This document shows, piece after piece, positions 55,986-63,820 of a stretch of 64,000 nt of DNA. A program made the position numbers and the translations under genes. Source of the stretch: Paraburkholderia unamae (GTDB lineage: Bacteria > Pseudomonadota > Gammaproteobacteria > Burkholderiales > Burkholderiaceae). Position 1 is the stretch's first letter. The number at the start of each line of letters is the position of its first letter. Where the stretch lies: contig NZ_QLSU01000019.1 in the NCBI RefSeq assembly GCF_003268775.1, forward strand, positions 62,001-126,000, written 5' to 3'. A model generated the notes under the pieces. The model saw only the letters and a list, made by a program, of their open reading frames with translations. It was not told where the DNA came from and did not search any database.

Positions 55986-56240
55986 ATGGCAAAGACAGCA
56001 GCGCAGCGTCAGGCCCAGTACCGAGCCAAACGCCAGATGGCAGAGGCAGATGGCAACGGCGAACGTCAGTTGAGCATGTGGATCGGCACCAGCGCCTTCC
56101 TTGGATTGGCCCGGCTCGCATGCCGTTACGGAGTAACGAAACGGGAATTGATCGAAGGCCTCATCAAGATCGAGGATGACCGCGTGATCGCGACACTCGA
56201 ACTGGATACGCCAGAATGGGACGAGTACTTCGCTGCCTGA
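55986..56240 (+). CDS. Small IS21 passenger protein
   Basis: An 84-residue basic protein beginning MAKTAAQRQAQYRAKRQMAE, followed by LSMWIGTSAFLGLARLACRYGVTKRELIEGLIKIEDDRVIATLEL, which resembles a short ribbon-helix-helix or helix-turn-helix DNA-binding unit. It starts 8 bp after the istB stop and lies inside the right end of the element, so it travels with it. A regulator of transposition is possible; unproven. Confidence 0.65.
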   Translation: MAKTAAQRQAQYRAKRQMAEADGNGERQLSMWIGTSAFLGLARLACRYGVTKRELIEGLIKIEDDRVIATLELDTPEWDEYFAA

Positions 56241-56401
56241 ACCGTTACGCAGGAACGCATCGAAAATCGTGATCAAAGGAGGAGAAAATCGACTCATCGT
56301 GACCGCGCCCTCTACAATCTGAACCGCGTAACACCCACCCGTGCGCAACGGTCACGTTGCGCCGGAATTGGCGGTCACGTTCACCGGAATACGCACTCTG
56401 G

Positions 56402-56712
56402 TCCTTTTGGGGCACGGTACGGCCTTTGGTGCCCAGCGGGCCTTCACAGATGGTTCGTGCGTCGGCGCTGCTAGATGCCACGCTGCGGGACGCCGCGGTG
56501 CTACTGATCAGGAATCGAGAGGGATATGCAAATGTATCGCGTTGTGGGCAGATCTCGCGAACATGATTGAAGGACCGTCGCATGTTGATCATCATTGAAA
56601 GGCCCTCTGTCCGCCCAAAGAAGGGGCGGCGAGGACCTACAGTTGAGATGCCACGCTCAACCATCGCCGTTCGAACGATAATTGGACGCCCAATATTAGG
56701 TGTCGGTCCTCT
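56402..56712. other. Region right of the IS21 element
   Basis: About 310 bp between the element and the zinc-ribbon gene. The reading frames in both strands lack motifs. Joining it with the sequence left of the insertion (before 53432) does not restore a recognisable gene by eye. Confidence 0.4.
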
Positions 56713-57222
56713 CTACGAAAACGACGGCGGGACGCATGCATGGAACACAATAAATCTGTCAATCCAGATTCCTGCGGAAAGCCCCGTCGCGCAACGAAAG
56801 GCGTGTGGCGGATTGACACTAATGTGCTCTACGGAGAGCGAGAGGATGGTGTTCGAGGCACTCTCACAGGCAGAGAAGCCTGGCGCCTGCACCTCGTAGA
56901 AGACACCGCCGAGAGAGCCGGTCTCGCGATGCATGGTGTCCGCGCCGACGAGCGGTGCGAGATTGCGGATGATTTCTTCAAGCGTGGCGCGCTGCGACTG
57001 GCTGGTAATCTTGGTCGTGGTGACAAAGCAGCTCCCCGAGCTGCGGGCGTCGACGATCTCAGCGCGCTCCGTGTTCCAGTCCGCCAGTGCTTCGTGTGTG
57101 CTTGTGGCTTTGGCCGACTGGTGACCGCACTTGCCGCAGACGAAGTGCTCAAAGGAGACGCTGTCCACGTGCGCCACCTCGATCGAGCCACATTTTTTAC
57201 AGGGGAGGACACGTTGGGGCAT
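56713..57222 (-). CDS. Zinc-ribbon protein, Lar/restriction-alleviation-like N-terminus
   Basis: A 169-residue protein. The first 50 residues (LPCKKCGSIEVAHVDS...HFVCGKCGHQSAKATSTHEALADWNTE) form a four-Cys zinc ribbon with the closing WN motif, like phage Lar-family proteins. The rest (ATLEEIIRNLAPLVGADTMHRETGSLGGVFYEVQ) is unassigned. It lies 47 bp after the GHKL/nuclease gene on the same strand. The final 40 residues may be read past the original end. Confidence 0.5.
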   Translation of the reverse strand: MPQRVLPCKKCGSIEVAHVDSVSFEHFVCGKCGHQSAKATSTHEALADWNTERAEIVDARSSGSCFVTTTKITSQSQRATLEEIIRNLAPLVGADTMHRETGSLGGVFYEVQAPGFSACESASNTILSLSVEHISVNPPHAFRCATGLSAGIWIDRFIVFHACVPPSFS

Positions 57223-57269
57223 ACACCACCGCCCATCTCATGCGGCTCACTCGGTGGTAGCGCGCTTTT

Positions 57270-59249
57270 TTAGTGCTCGACCTGTAACTCTGCAACCAAC
57301 TCCTCCCTGCTCGCGCCAGCGTAGTCATCGCGCTTGAGTTTAAGGTTATCGAGCATAAAGCCGTGCGTCAGTTCGAAGCCATCAAGCAGTGTGTACCAGT
57401 TCATGACATATAGCTTCATGCGCGGGTCATCAGTCACGAGGCCTGGGTCGTTGCGCAAGACGTGAGCGTTCAGACGACTGGTGATAATGGAGTCCGCAGA
57501 GGAAATCTGGCGCCCAAGGAGGATGAGCTCAAAATGCATTTTGTCTGACTTGAACTGTGGCTCATTAGCGATGATTTCCGCGTAGTCCTCGAGCTGCCGA
57601 AGGTGTTTCTTGTTAAGCGAGATCGCTGGCCGTTTTATCTCCACCACGATGCATTTGTAGACCCTGTTCCCCAGCGAATCAAAGGCGGGAAACTTTCGCG
57701 CCATGAAGAGGTCGACTTGCCTCTGTGCACCGGAAAAATCTGCCTCTTCATCTACGTCTTCCATGTTCAGCGGAGACCGTGCCATGACTTCATCTCGCAT
57801 GCGACGAACAATCTTGGCGAAGGTGTCCTCCTCCGCGCCTATGGTCTCGTAGCGCGGCCCGAACAGCCATGTGTTGCTCTCGATAATCTTTTGCAGGTCA
57901 GGCGTCTCTAGAACCTCGCGGTAGTGTTCATTCATCACATACCGCAACTGCTGTACTGCGGTAGCCCGGCGTTGCAGCACCTCGATGCTAGCGACGATAT
58001 TTTCGAGCGTTGTGCGATGCAGCTGCTTTGCTAGGTCTTGCATTGCCTTCGCATCAAGGTCGAGCGCGCTTTCTAGCAGCTCGAACAGAGCGTCGTTCTC
58101 ATTCGATATGGCGAGCCTATCTAGAAGTCGAATAATGAGCTTCGCCTGCTTCTTGGTGGTCTTATGGAAGACACGGGGTTCAGCGATGTAAATGTTTCGC
58201 ACCAGGTCGCGAGTATGCTGGTGCCGCCATGCCTTCTCTGTGTCATCCATTCCCGCGTAGCTCGGGAAATAGCCTTCATCTTCGTAGCCCTGCACGACCT
58301 CCTCGGCTCGTACGCGCAGGAAATCGTCATAGATAGACTGGCTCAAGCGGTCCAACTGTGACTTGAATTTCTTCCAGGTTGACGATGCCGGTGTGTGCGC
58401 TTCCGGAGTCAGCAGATCCTGCTCTTTCGAGAAGGTGTCAGCCCATGCGGATGTCACACATATGCTGGTGAAAAAATTGGGCTTCTGGTTGAGCGAGCTC
58501 AGCACTTTGTAGACCGGTGCACCACTCGAATTGAGCAGGTATAGGTATGACTTCTCCGAGGTGGGCCGTTTCTCCCAGCGAATCACCTGAGCTTGGAAGA
58601 TAGCGTCCTCGGCTGCGATTTCCTCCTGAACCGTTTCATGTTTGGGAACCAGAACGGGAATTCCGTTCAGCACTACCTGCTTCTCCGGATGCACGACAAG
58701 GTACCAGCCGAACTCGGCCGAGAACTTCTCGCGAAGCTCGTCCAACTCCGGCAGAGCGCCCGTGAAGTGCGTGAGTTCCACCAGTGTGCCCTTTCCTTGC
58801 GTCAGTAGCACCTGCTTTTGCTCGGACCTCTCCAGAAGCCGCCCTTCAAAATCTTTAATGGTCGGTTCGGCGACGTCGATTACTGCATCGACGTTGTTGA
58901 ACCTGGTGAACCATGATGCGTTACGGCAAAGCAGATGAAACGCGAGGCGCCCACGACCATGCTCACCTTTCATCGAGAGGTTGGCCTTCTTCGCCGAGTC
59001 GTTGAAGCTACCAAATGTGTCGTTTAAGGTATCGAACTCAATGCCGTCACCATTATCCAGTACGGCGACACCCTCCACGCCGTGCATATCGTTCTCGACC
59101 ACCGTGACAGTTACGAAGCTCGCGGCAGCATCGAAGCCATTCCAGACGAGCTCGAACAGCGGTTGCCAAGGCTCCGCGTTCTTGAAGTGCTTCTTGATAC
59201 CGGAATTGCCGATGGCGGCGCTACCCTTGAAGACAGTATTCTTTTTCAT
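57270..59249 (-). CDS. GHKL ATPase fused to Shedu-like PD-(D/E)xK nuclease
   Basis: A 659-residue protein starting at ATG 59249, preceded by GGGGGA. The N-terminal HSP90-like ATPase shows the N box LFELVWNGFDAA (E33, N37, D40), G1 box VLDNGDGIE (D65-G69) and G2 box KGEHGRGRLAF (G95-G100). After a helical middle, the C-terminus has IESNTWLFGPRYETIG, QVDLFMARKF, CIVVEIKRP and LRQLEDYAEII. D513, E537 and K539 fit a DUF4263/Shedu-type nuclease core. I infer an ATP-gated nuclease for phage defence. The longer upstream frame is rejected as Arg/Cys-rich. Confidence 0.78.
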   Translation of the reverse strand: MKKNTVFKGSAAIGNSGIKKHFKNAEPWQPLFELVWNGFDAAASFVTVTVVENDMHGVEGVAVLDNGDGIEFDTLNDTFGSFNDSAKKANLSMKGEHGRGRLAFHLLCRNASWFTRFNNVDAVIDVAEPTIKDFEGRLLERSEQKQVLLTQGKGTLVELTHFTGALPELDELREKFSAEFGWYLVVHPEKQVVLNGIPVLVPKHETVQEEIAAEDAIFQAQVIRWEKRPTSEKSYLYLLNSSGAPVYKVLSSLNQKPNFFTSICVTSAWADTFSKEQDLLTPEAHTPASSTWKKFKSQLDRLSQSIYDDFLRVRAEEVVQGYEDEGYFPSYAGMDDTEKAWRHQHTRDLVRNIYIAEPRVFHKTTKKQAKLIIRLLDRLAISNENDALFELLESALDLDAKAMQDLAKQLHRTTLENIVASIEVLQRRATAVQQLRYVMNEHYREVLETPDLQKIIESNTWLFGPRYETIGAEEDTFAKIVRRMRDEVMARSPLNMEDVDEEADFSGAQRQVDLFMARKFPAFDSLGNRVYKCIVVEIKRPAISLNKKHLRQLEDYAEIIANEPQFKSDKMHFELILLGRQISSADSIITSRLNAHVLRNDPGLVTDDPRMKLYVMNWYTLLDGFELTHGFMLDNLKLKRDDYAGASREELVAELQVEH

Positions 59250-59698
59250 CCGTTCCCCCGTCATATTTCTGACGATTTTTGCATATTTCCTCGGGTGAGG
59301 GCCGTTCCGAAGCTGAAGCCGACATTTGGTACTAGAGCGCTGACGTCTACAACTGGCCTGCCGGTCGGATGCAGTTGGCCGCTTTCGAATGTGCCAATGA
59401 CGTTCGAATGTCGAAGCCACCCTTCCGTCGACCGTCGCGTCATGGCCGACCAGCGCCCAACGACCTAGCGTAGGAACCTCCCCAAACGAACATTCTATGC
59501 AAAACACATAAGTCGACCCTGAGCAGCGGGCCGGCATCCCGCATTGCAATGGTCCTTACACGCTTAAGCGCCCGATGCGTCAAGCTTTCGCCATTCTCCC
59601 GAAGAACGCCGCGCGCGGACTCGGAGGCCCCCCGGTTCACAAAGAAATATGATGCCCGTTCATGGAGGGGCGATCCAGGTTGTTCGGCGCTCTGGGGC
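59250..59698. other. 449-bp intergenic region upstream of the GHKL-nuclease gene
   Basis: This holds the promoter of the GHKL-nuclease gene and the end of the exonuclease gene. AT-rich sequence near 59262-59290 is the likeliest promoter-proximal part. No gene supported. Confidence 0.4.
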
Positions 59699-60325
59699 TC
59701 AGTCGTTAGACCGCGAACCCAGAAATGTCGCAACCTTCGCCTTGCTGGTTTTCTGCAATTGAGCCATGAGGGCGTGATCGATTCGCTTGAGCCCGTAAGT
59801 TTGAGCGATGTCGTGCTGCAATCGGCACCAGAGATGACTGGCGATCTCAGCGTCAACCATCGCCCGGTGCGCACGACCCGATTTCGGTAACCGAAGCACT
59901 TCCGCCAAGCTAGCCAGGCGGTGACTCTGGGCGCGTGGATAGATCCGCCTGGCGACGAGCATCGTGCAAGCAAACGAATGATCCGCTGGCACGCCAAGAA
60001 GCCCCAGTTCTGCCTGCCAAAACCGCTTGTCGAAACCGGCGTTGTGGGCAACGACAGGATGGTTTCCAACAAACGCAGCAGATTCCCTCATGACTTTCGA
60101 TACTGGGGGAGCCGAGGCGATCATGTCGTTCGTGATGCCGGTGAGGGCAACGACATCGGACGGGATGCGCCGGCCAGCGTTCATCAAGCTCTGGTAACGA
60201 TCAACAATCTGACCGTCACGCAGGAGGATGACGGCAATCTCGGTAGCGCGGTCGCCCAGATTCGGCGAAAGCCCGGTTGTTTCGAAGTCGAGTACCGCAA
60301 CGGTCTGCATGTTTCTTTCGTTCAC
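59699..60325 (-). CDS. DnaQ-like 3'-5' exonuclease (DEDDh)
   Basis: A 208-residue exonuclease with all DEDDh residues in place: VLDFETTGLSP (D, E), VVAHNAGFDKRFW (D), and GRAHRAMVDAEIA (H, D). It resembles the proofreading epsilon family and stand-alone nucleases found beside defence genes. ATG 60310 (MQTVAVLD) is an alternative start. Same strand as the GHKL-nuclease gene, 450 bp upstream; a functional link is only suggested by position. Confidence 0.85.
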   Translation of the reverse strand: MNERNMQTVAVLDFETTGLSPNLGDRATEIAVILLRDGQIVDRYQSLMNAGRRIPSDVVALTGITNDMIASAPPVSKVMRESAAFVGNHPVVAHNAGFDKRFWQAELGLLGVPADHSFACTMLVARRIYPRAQSHRLASLAEVLRLPKSGRAHRAMVDAEIASHLWCRLQHDIAQTYGLKRIDHALMAQLQKTSKAKVATFLGSRSND

Positions 60326-60895
60326 TATTCAGTTGATGCCGTACTACGCACGCTTGTCCAAGCCTGGCGAGCCGCACCTTGGTTTGTTCGCCCGGCAGCC
60401 GCTCAGGCCAGTTCGCCAACCAACGACACACGCAGAGCCTGGATTTTCAGGGTATTCGTGGCGACGCGCCCGGATCCGGAGGCGTTGAATGAAGGGCGTA
60501 TTCTACGCCTCGTGAACCGCCATTCTTTATATCGGCGCTAACGCCGTCGCGCGTTACGGGGGCGAACGTGGAGGGTTGACAGATGCAAACGCCTGGACTG
60601 ACGCGAAGCTCAAGGAGCTGCGCTTTCATCTCGCTGGAGTTGAGGATTGCGGGTTCACCGGCATCGGGCAAGCCGTCGGATTCAGCGGAGGGCGGGCCGC
60701 GGGACCGCATCCGGCGATTTTTGAAATCGCGTAGTTTAGTAGATAAACAGACATGTTTTGATAATTAAACTTATCTTAATGGTCACATTAAGGATCGGTT
60801 TATGAAGGGAACTCGAGCGGGCTAGTTGCTCTGAAAACCGCCGACGCCTTCCTGGAGCGCCCCTGTGGCTTGCGTCGAACAGTAGGGGCATTGCG
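60326..60895. other. 570-bp intergenic region before the IS6 end
   Basis: No gene found; the longest frames are Arg/Ser/Pro rich. An AT-rich stretch (about 60730-60800) adjoins the IS6-type left end. Confidence 0.4.
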
Positions 60896-60955
60896 GGTTC
60901 TGTCGCGATAGCGCGGTGCGCTAGAATTCGCATATCCTCATGAATCACGAACGAG

Positions 60956-61679
60956 ATGGGCAGAACGAAGAATTCATCGCATGCGACGTCTACCGTGGGG
61001 ATCGGCAAGGTTCTAAAGCGCTCGCACTATCCGCTGGACGTGATTCTGCTGTGTGTGCGGTGGTACGTGGCGTACTCGCTGAGCCTGCGCAACCTCGAAG
61101 AAGTGATTGCCGAGCGGGGAATTGAGGTCGATCACTCGAGCGTACACCGGTGGGTCATCAAGCTCGTACCCTTGATCGAAAAGGCATTTCGGCGAATCAA
61201 GCGCCCGGCCGGCAAAAGCTGGCGCATGGACGAGACATATGTCAAGGTCAAAGGCCACTGGAAATATTTGTACCGGGCCGTCGACAAGGAAGGCAACACC
61301 GTCGATTTCCTGTTGCGAGCCCATCGTGACAAGGCTCCTGCGCGCCGGTATTATCGAGAAGGCGATTGCCCAGAACGGCGAGCCCGAAACTGTCACCGTG
61401 GACAAGAGTGGCGCCAATCTGGCCGCGCTCGAAACGATCAACACCGAGCGGGAGACGCCGATCATGATCCGGCAGAACAAGTAGCTGAACAATATCGTCG
61501 AGCAGGATCACCGAGCCGCCAAACGCATCGTCAAGCCGATGATGGGCTTCAAGAGTTTCCGGTGCGCACGTATCATTCTGTCTGGCATTGAGCTGATGCA
61601 CATGATTCGCAAAGGGCAGATGCTGGACAAGCGCGATATCAAAACTGCTGCCGAGCCATTCTATTCGCTGATCATATAA
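60956..61679 (+). pseudogene. IS6 family transposase, frameshifted and with a stop
   Basis: IS6 transposase homology: YPLDVILLCVRWYVAYSLSLRNLEEVIAERGIEVDHSSVHRWV (HTH), SWRMDETYVKVKGHWKYLYRAVDKEGNTVDFLL (first Asp), VTVDKSGANLAAL (second Asp) and NIVEQDHRAAKRIV (Glu). It changes frame near 61335-61355 (after HRDKAPARR) and meets TAG at 61482-61484 just before LNNIVEQDH. Homology then runs to TAA at 61677-61679. Two independent defects make it inactive. Confidence 0.88.
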
Positions 61680-61691
61680 GCATTCCTATTC

Positions 61692-62392
61692 ATGCCGGAA
61701 TGCGCGTGCCTCACTTCTCTTATTGAGACACAACGTTGGGACCTGTTACCTCGAGAGATGGGTTGCGGCAGCGGCATGAGTTGCTGGCGTCACCTACGTG
61801 ACTGGCAAGCCGCTGGCGTCTGGGAGCAGTTGCACGAGGTGCTGCTTGCGCGATTGCGCGCAGCTGACCAAATCGACTGGTCTCGCGTCATCGTCGATTC
61901 CTCTTCAATCCGCGCTGTGGGCTCAGGTCAAAAACAGGACCGAATCCGACAGACCGCGCGCGACCCGGTTCAAAGCACCATCTCATCACCGAAGCGCAGG
62001 GCATCCCGCTCGCGGTGATCCTGACCGGCGCCCACCGCAACGATGTCACTGAACTTCAAGCGCTGGTCGAGGCAATTCCGCCAATCTGCGGCAAGCGTGG
62101 CAAACCACTATCAAAGCCTCGGCTCGTTCAGGGCGACAGCGGTTATGACCACGACAAATATCGACGTCCACTACACGCCGCCGGCATTGCAACCGAAATC
62201 GCTCGACGTGGTCAGCCTCATGGTAATGGGCTGGGCAAAACACGCTGGGTCGTGGAGCGGACCATCTCGTGGCTTCGCAACTTCCGCCAACTGCGCATCC
62301 GCTTCGAACAGCTGGCTTTCATCCACGAGGCATTCCTCAGAATCGCCTGCTGCATCATATGCTGGCAACGCCTGCAAAAGTCATTCTGCTAA
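61692..62392 (+). pseudogene. IS5 family transposase (two frames, 5' end missing)
   Basis: Frame 1 (61692-62018) covers SCWRHLRDWQAAGVWEQLHEVLLARLRAADQIDWSRVIVDSSSIRAVGSGQK. Frame 2, one base back, begins at the A-run 61930-61934 (TGPNPTDRARPGSKHHLITEAQGIPLAVILTGAHRNDV) and continues through VQGDSGYDHDKYRRPL and TRWVVERTISWLRNFRQLRIRFEQL to 62392. Intact relatives use a programmed -1 shift here. The first 50 or so codons are absent. The right terminus CTAACACCTCT (62390-62400) is present and the left end is lost, so it is a remnant. Confidence 0.82.
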
Positions 62393-62425
62393 CACCTCTT
62401 AAACTAGCGCGACAGAACCAAAAAC

Positions 62426-62833
62426 TCACCGTTCCACCCGGGCAAATCGCGCGCTGTCTCCAGCGTGGCTCGCGGGCGCGGCGACAGGAGCCCTCTCGGC
62501 GGGTGTTTCAATCTGTGGCAGCGTCCTTACCCTGAATGCCACGAGCAGCAATTCGAGAAGACGGCGGACATTTCCGTCGCCCAGCGAATATAGAATCGAT
62601 CGGGATTCCCTGCGCGTCTGAACCAGGCCCGCTTTGCGCAGCTCTGCAAGTTGCTGCGAAAGCGCGGGCTGCTTGATGTCCAGCTGCTCCTCGATCTGTC
62701 CCACGGACTGTTCGCCTTGCGCGATCTGGCAAAGCAATTGAAGCCGGTTAGCATTGCCAAGCAATCGCATAAGTTCTGCGGCTTCGCTCGCGTGCTCCTG
62801 TAGCGCCTCGAAGTCCTCCGGCGTGGTTCTCAT
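62426..62833 (-). CDS. ArsR family transcriptional regulator (BigR/SqrR-like)
   Basis: A 135-residue winged-helix repressor: EAAELMRLLGNANRLQLLCQIAQGEQSVGQIEEQLDIKQPALSQQLAELRKAGLVQTRRESRSILYSLGDGNVRRLLELL. The layout fits BigR/SqrR-type sulfide or redox sensors, but only one Cys (LLCQ) is present where those have two, so the sensing mode may differ. Its ATG overlaps the peroxiredoxin stop (ATGA), so it is made with the enzyme it probably controls. The tail after about residue 105 is Ala/Pro rich. Confidence 0.83.
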   Translation of the reverse strand: MRTTPEDFEALQEHASEAAELMRLLGNANRLQLLCQIAQGEQSVGQIEEQLDIKQPALSQQLAELRKAGLVQTRRESRSILYSLGDGNVRRLLELLLVAFRVRTLPQIETPAERAPVAAPASHAGDSARFARVER

Positions 62834-63471
62834 GGCGATGGCCGCTCCCTGTAGTACCACGGCGCGCTGCCTTGCCCGCTTTGCAAGGCGCCATCGAGCG
62901 AGACCGGCGCCAGTTCCAGCATCGGCATGCCGGGCTGCCAGCCTTCGGGCGTGGACGCGCTGGCGTTGTCCGCGGCTTGCAGGGCGCGCACGAGACGCAG
63001 TTGCTCGTCGACCGAGCGGCCCACATTCAACGGATACCAGGTGATCGCCCGGATTATCCCTTCTGGATCGATCACATAGCTCGCCCGGATTGCCGCCGCA
63101 TCGGGCGCAAGCGGGTCGAGCATGCCGTAGGCCGTGGCGACGGCCATCGATGGATCCTCGATGATAGGAAACGTCACCGTGACGCCGAAGTGCTCGTGGA
63201 TGTCCCGCAACCACGCCAGATGCGCATAGAGGCTGTCGATGGACAGCCCGAGAAGCTTGCAGCCAATCGCGTCAAATTTGTCCTGGGCCTTCACGAGACT
63301 GACGAACTCGCTGGTGCATACCGGCGTGAAGTCGGCTGGGTGGGCGAAAAAGAGCAGCCAACTGCCGCGGTAGTCCGCGAGCGAGCGTTCGCCGCAAGTG
63401 GTTCGGGCGCGAAATTCTGGTGCGGGATCGCCGATTCGAATCGCGCGGGTGACCGTGAGGGGATCGTTCAT
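62830..63471 (-). CDS. Peroxiredoxin (1-Cys, Prx6-like)
   Basis: A 213-residue thiol peroxidase. The peroxidatic site is FFAHPADFTPVCTSEF (P-x3-T-x2-C) near residue 48, and the C-terminal PLNVGRSVDEQLRLVRALQAAD and DGWQPG-type segment match the Prx6/AhpC-1 group. It removes H2O2, organic hydroperoxides or peroxynitrite in the cytoplasm. Start at ATG 63471 (MNDPLTV); ATG 63480 is also possible. It forms an operon with the ArsR regulator. Confidence 0.87.
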   Translation of the reverse strand: MNDPLTVTRAIRIGDPAPEFRARTTCGERSLADYRGSWLLFFAHPADFTPVCTSEFVSLVKAQDKFDAIGCKLLGLSIDSLYAHLAWLRDIHEHFGVTVTFPIIEDPSMAVATAYGMLDPLAPDAAAIRASYVIDPEGIIRAITWYPLNVGRSVDEQLRLVRALQAADNASASTPEGWQPGMPMLELAPVSLDGALQSGQGSAPWYYRERPSP

Positions 63472-63493
63472 GGTGTGCATTGTGTTCGTCGCA

Positions 63494-63523
63494 AGTATAT
63501 CGGGGCAGCGGAGGGCCGTGTAA
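63494..63523 (-). promoter_or_regulatory. Candidate promoter of the peroxiredoxin-ArsR operon
   Basis: Read on the minus strand: TTACAC (complement of 63518-63523), an 18-base spacer, and TATACT (complement of 63494-63499), which ends 23 bases before ATG 63471. A reasonable sigma-70 promoter; no repressor site is obvious. Confidence 0.45.
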
Positions 63524-63677
63524 CGAGACTTATTATTTCCTAACCTGTGAAAATAAAACGTTTGCTTCGCGAGAGTCGAACCGGAGCACGCGGCACGCCG
63601 CATAAGCCGCTGCGGCAGTTGGCCACGCTTGATCTGCTACTAAAAGTTACTCGATTACATAAAATATGAAACTATCA

Positions 63678-63700
63678 GAGGCGGGGACATATGTCGCCTC
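63678..63700. promoter_or_regulatory. Palindromic element upstream of cydA
   Basis: A central perfect palindrome GACATATGTC (63686-63695) is framed by GAGGC (63678-63682) and GCCTC (63696-63700). It lies about 120 bp before cydA and could be an operator for a redox or oxygen regulator or a leader hairpin. It does not match the Fnr/Anr box (TTGAT-N4-ATCAA). Confidence 0.45.
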
Positions 63701-63820
63701 CGTGGTTTCACCGATGCAGTGAATCGAAGCGCCAATCGTTGAGCGCCGGTGCGTGGCCGACTATCCGCCGCAGGACCGGAATCCGGGATTCGGCTCGTCA
63801 AGCTTTTAGCGGAGCATTTC

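Larger units (their letters stand above)
53438..56395 (+). mobile_element. IS21 family insertion sequence, 2958 bp
   Basis: Termini TGTGTATTCCGG (53438-53449) and CCGGAATACGCA (56384-56395) are imperfect inverted repeats. Each end holds further copies of an ATTCCGG...AACGTGACCG module within about 100 bp, as in IS21 multiple terminal repeats. Inside lie istA, istB (with an amber codon) and a small passenger gene. The exact 6-bp duplication CTCTGG outside both ends shows simple insertion with no later rearrangement. Confidence 0.93.
60896..62419 (+). mobile_element. Decayed IS6 family element containing an IS5-type fragment
   Basis: Left end GGTTCTGTCGCG (60896-60907) and right end CGCGACAGAACC (62408-62419) are perfect 12-bp inverted repeats of IS6 type (GGTTCTGT...). 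Between them lie a broken IS6 transposase gene (60956-61679) and a 5'-truncated IS5-family element. The 8 bases flanking each end (GCATTGCG and AAAAACTC) differ, so no target duplication remains. Confidence 0.8.

Noticed and set aside
56245..56664. A 139-codon minus-strand frame spanning the right IS21 end
   Set aside because: It crosses the element boundary and the target duplication, so it cannot be an ancestral gene, and it has no motif.
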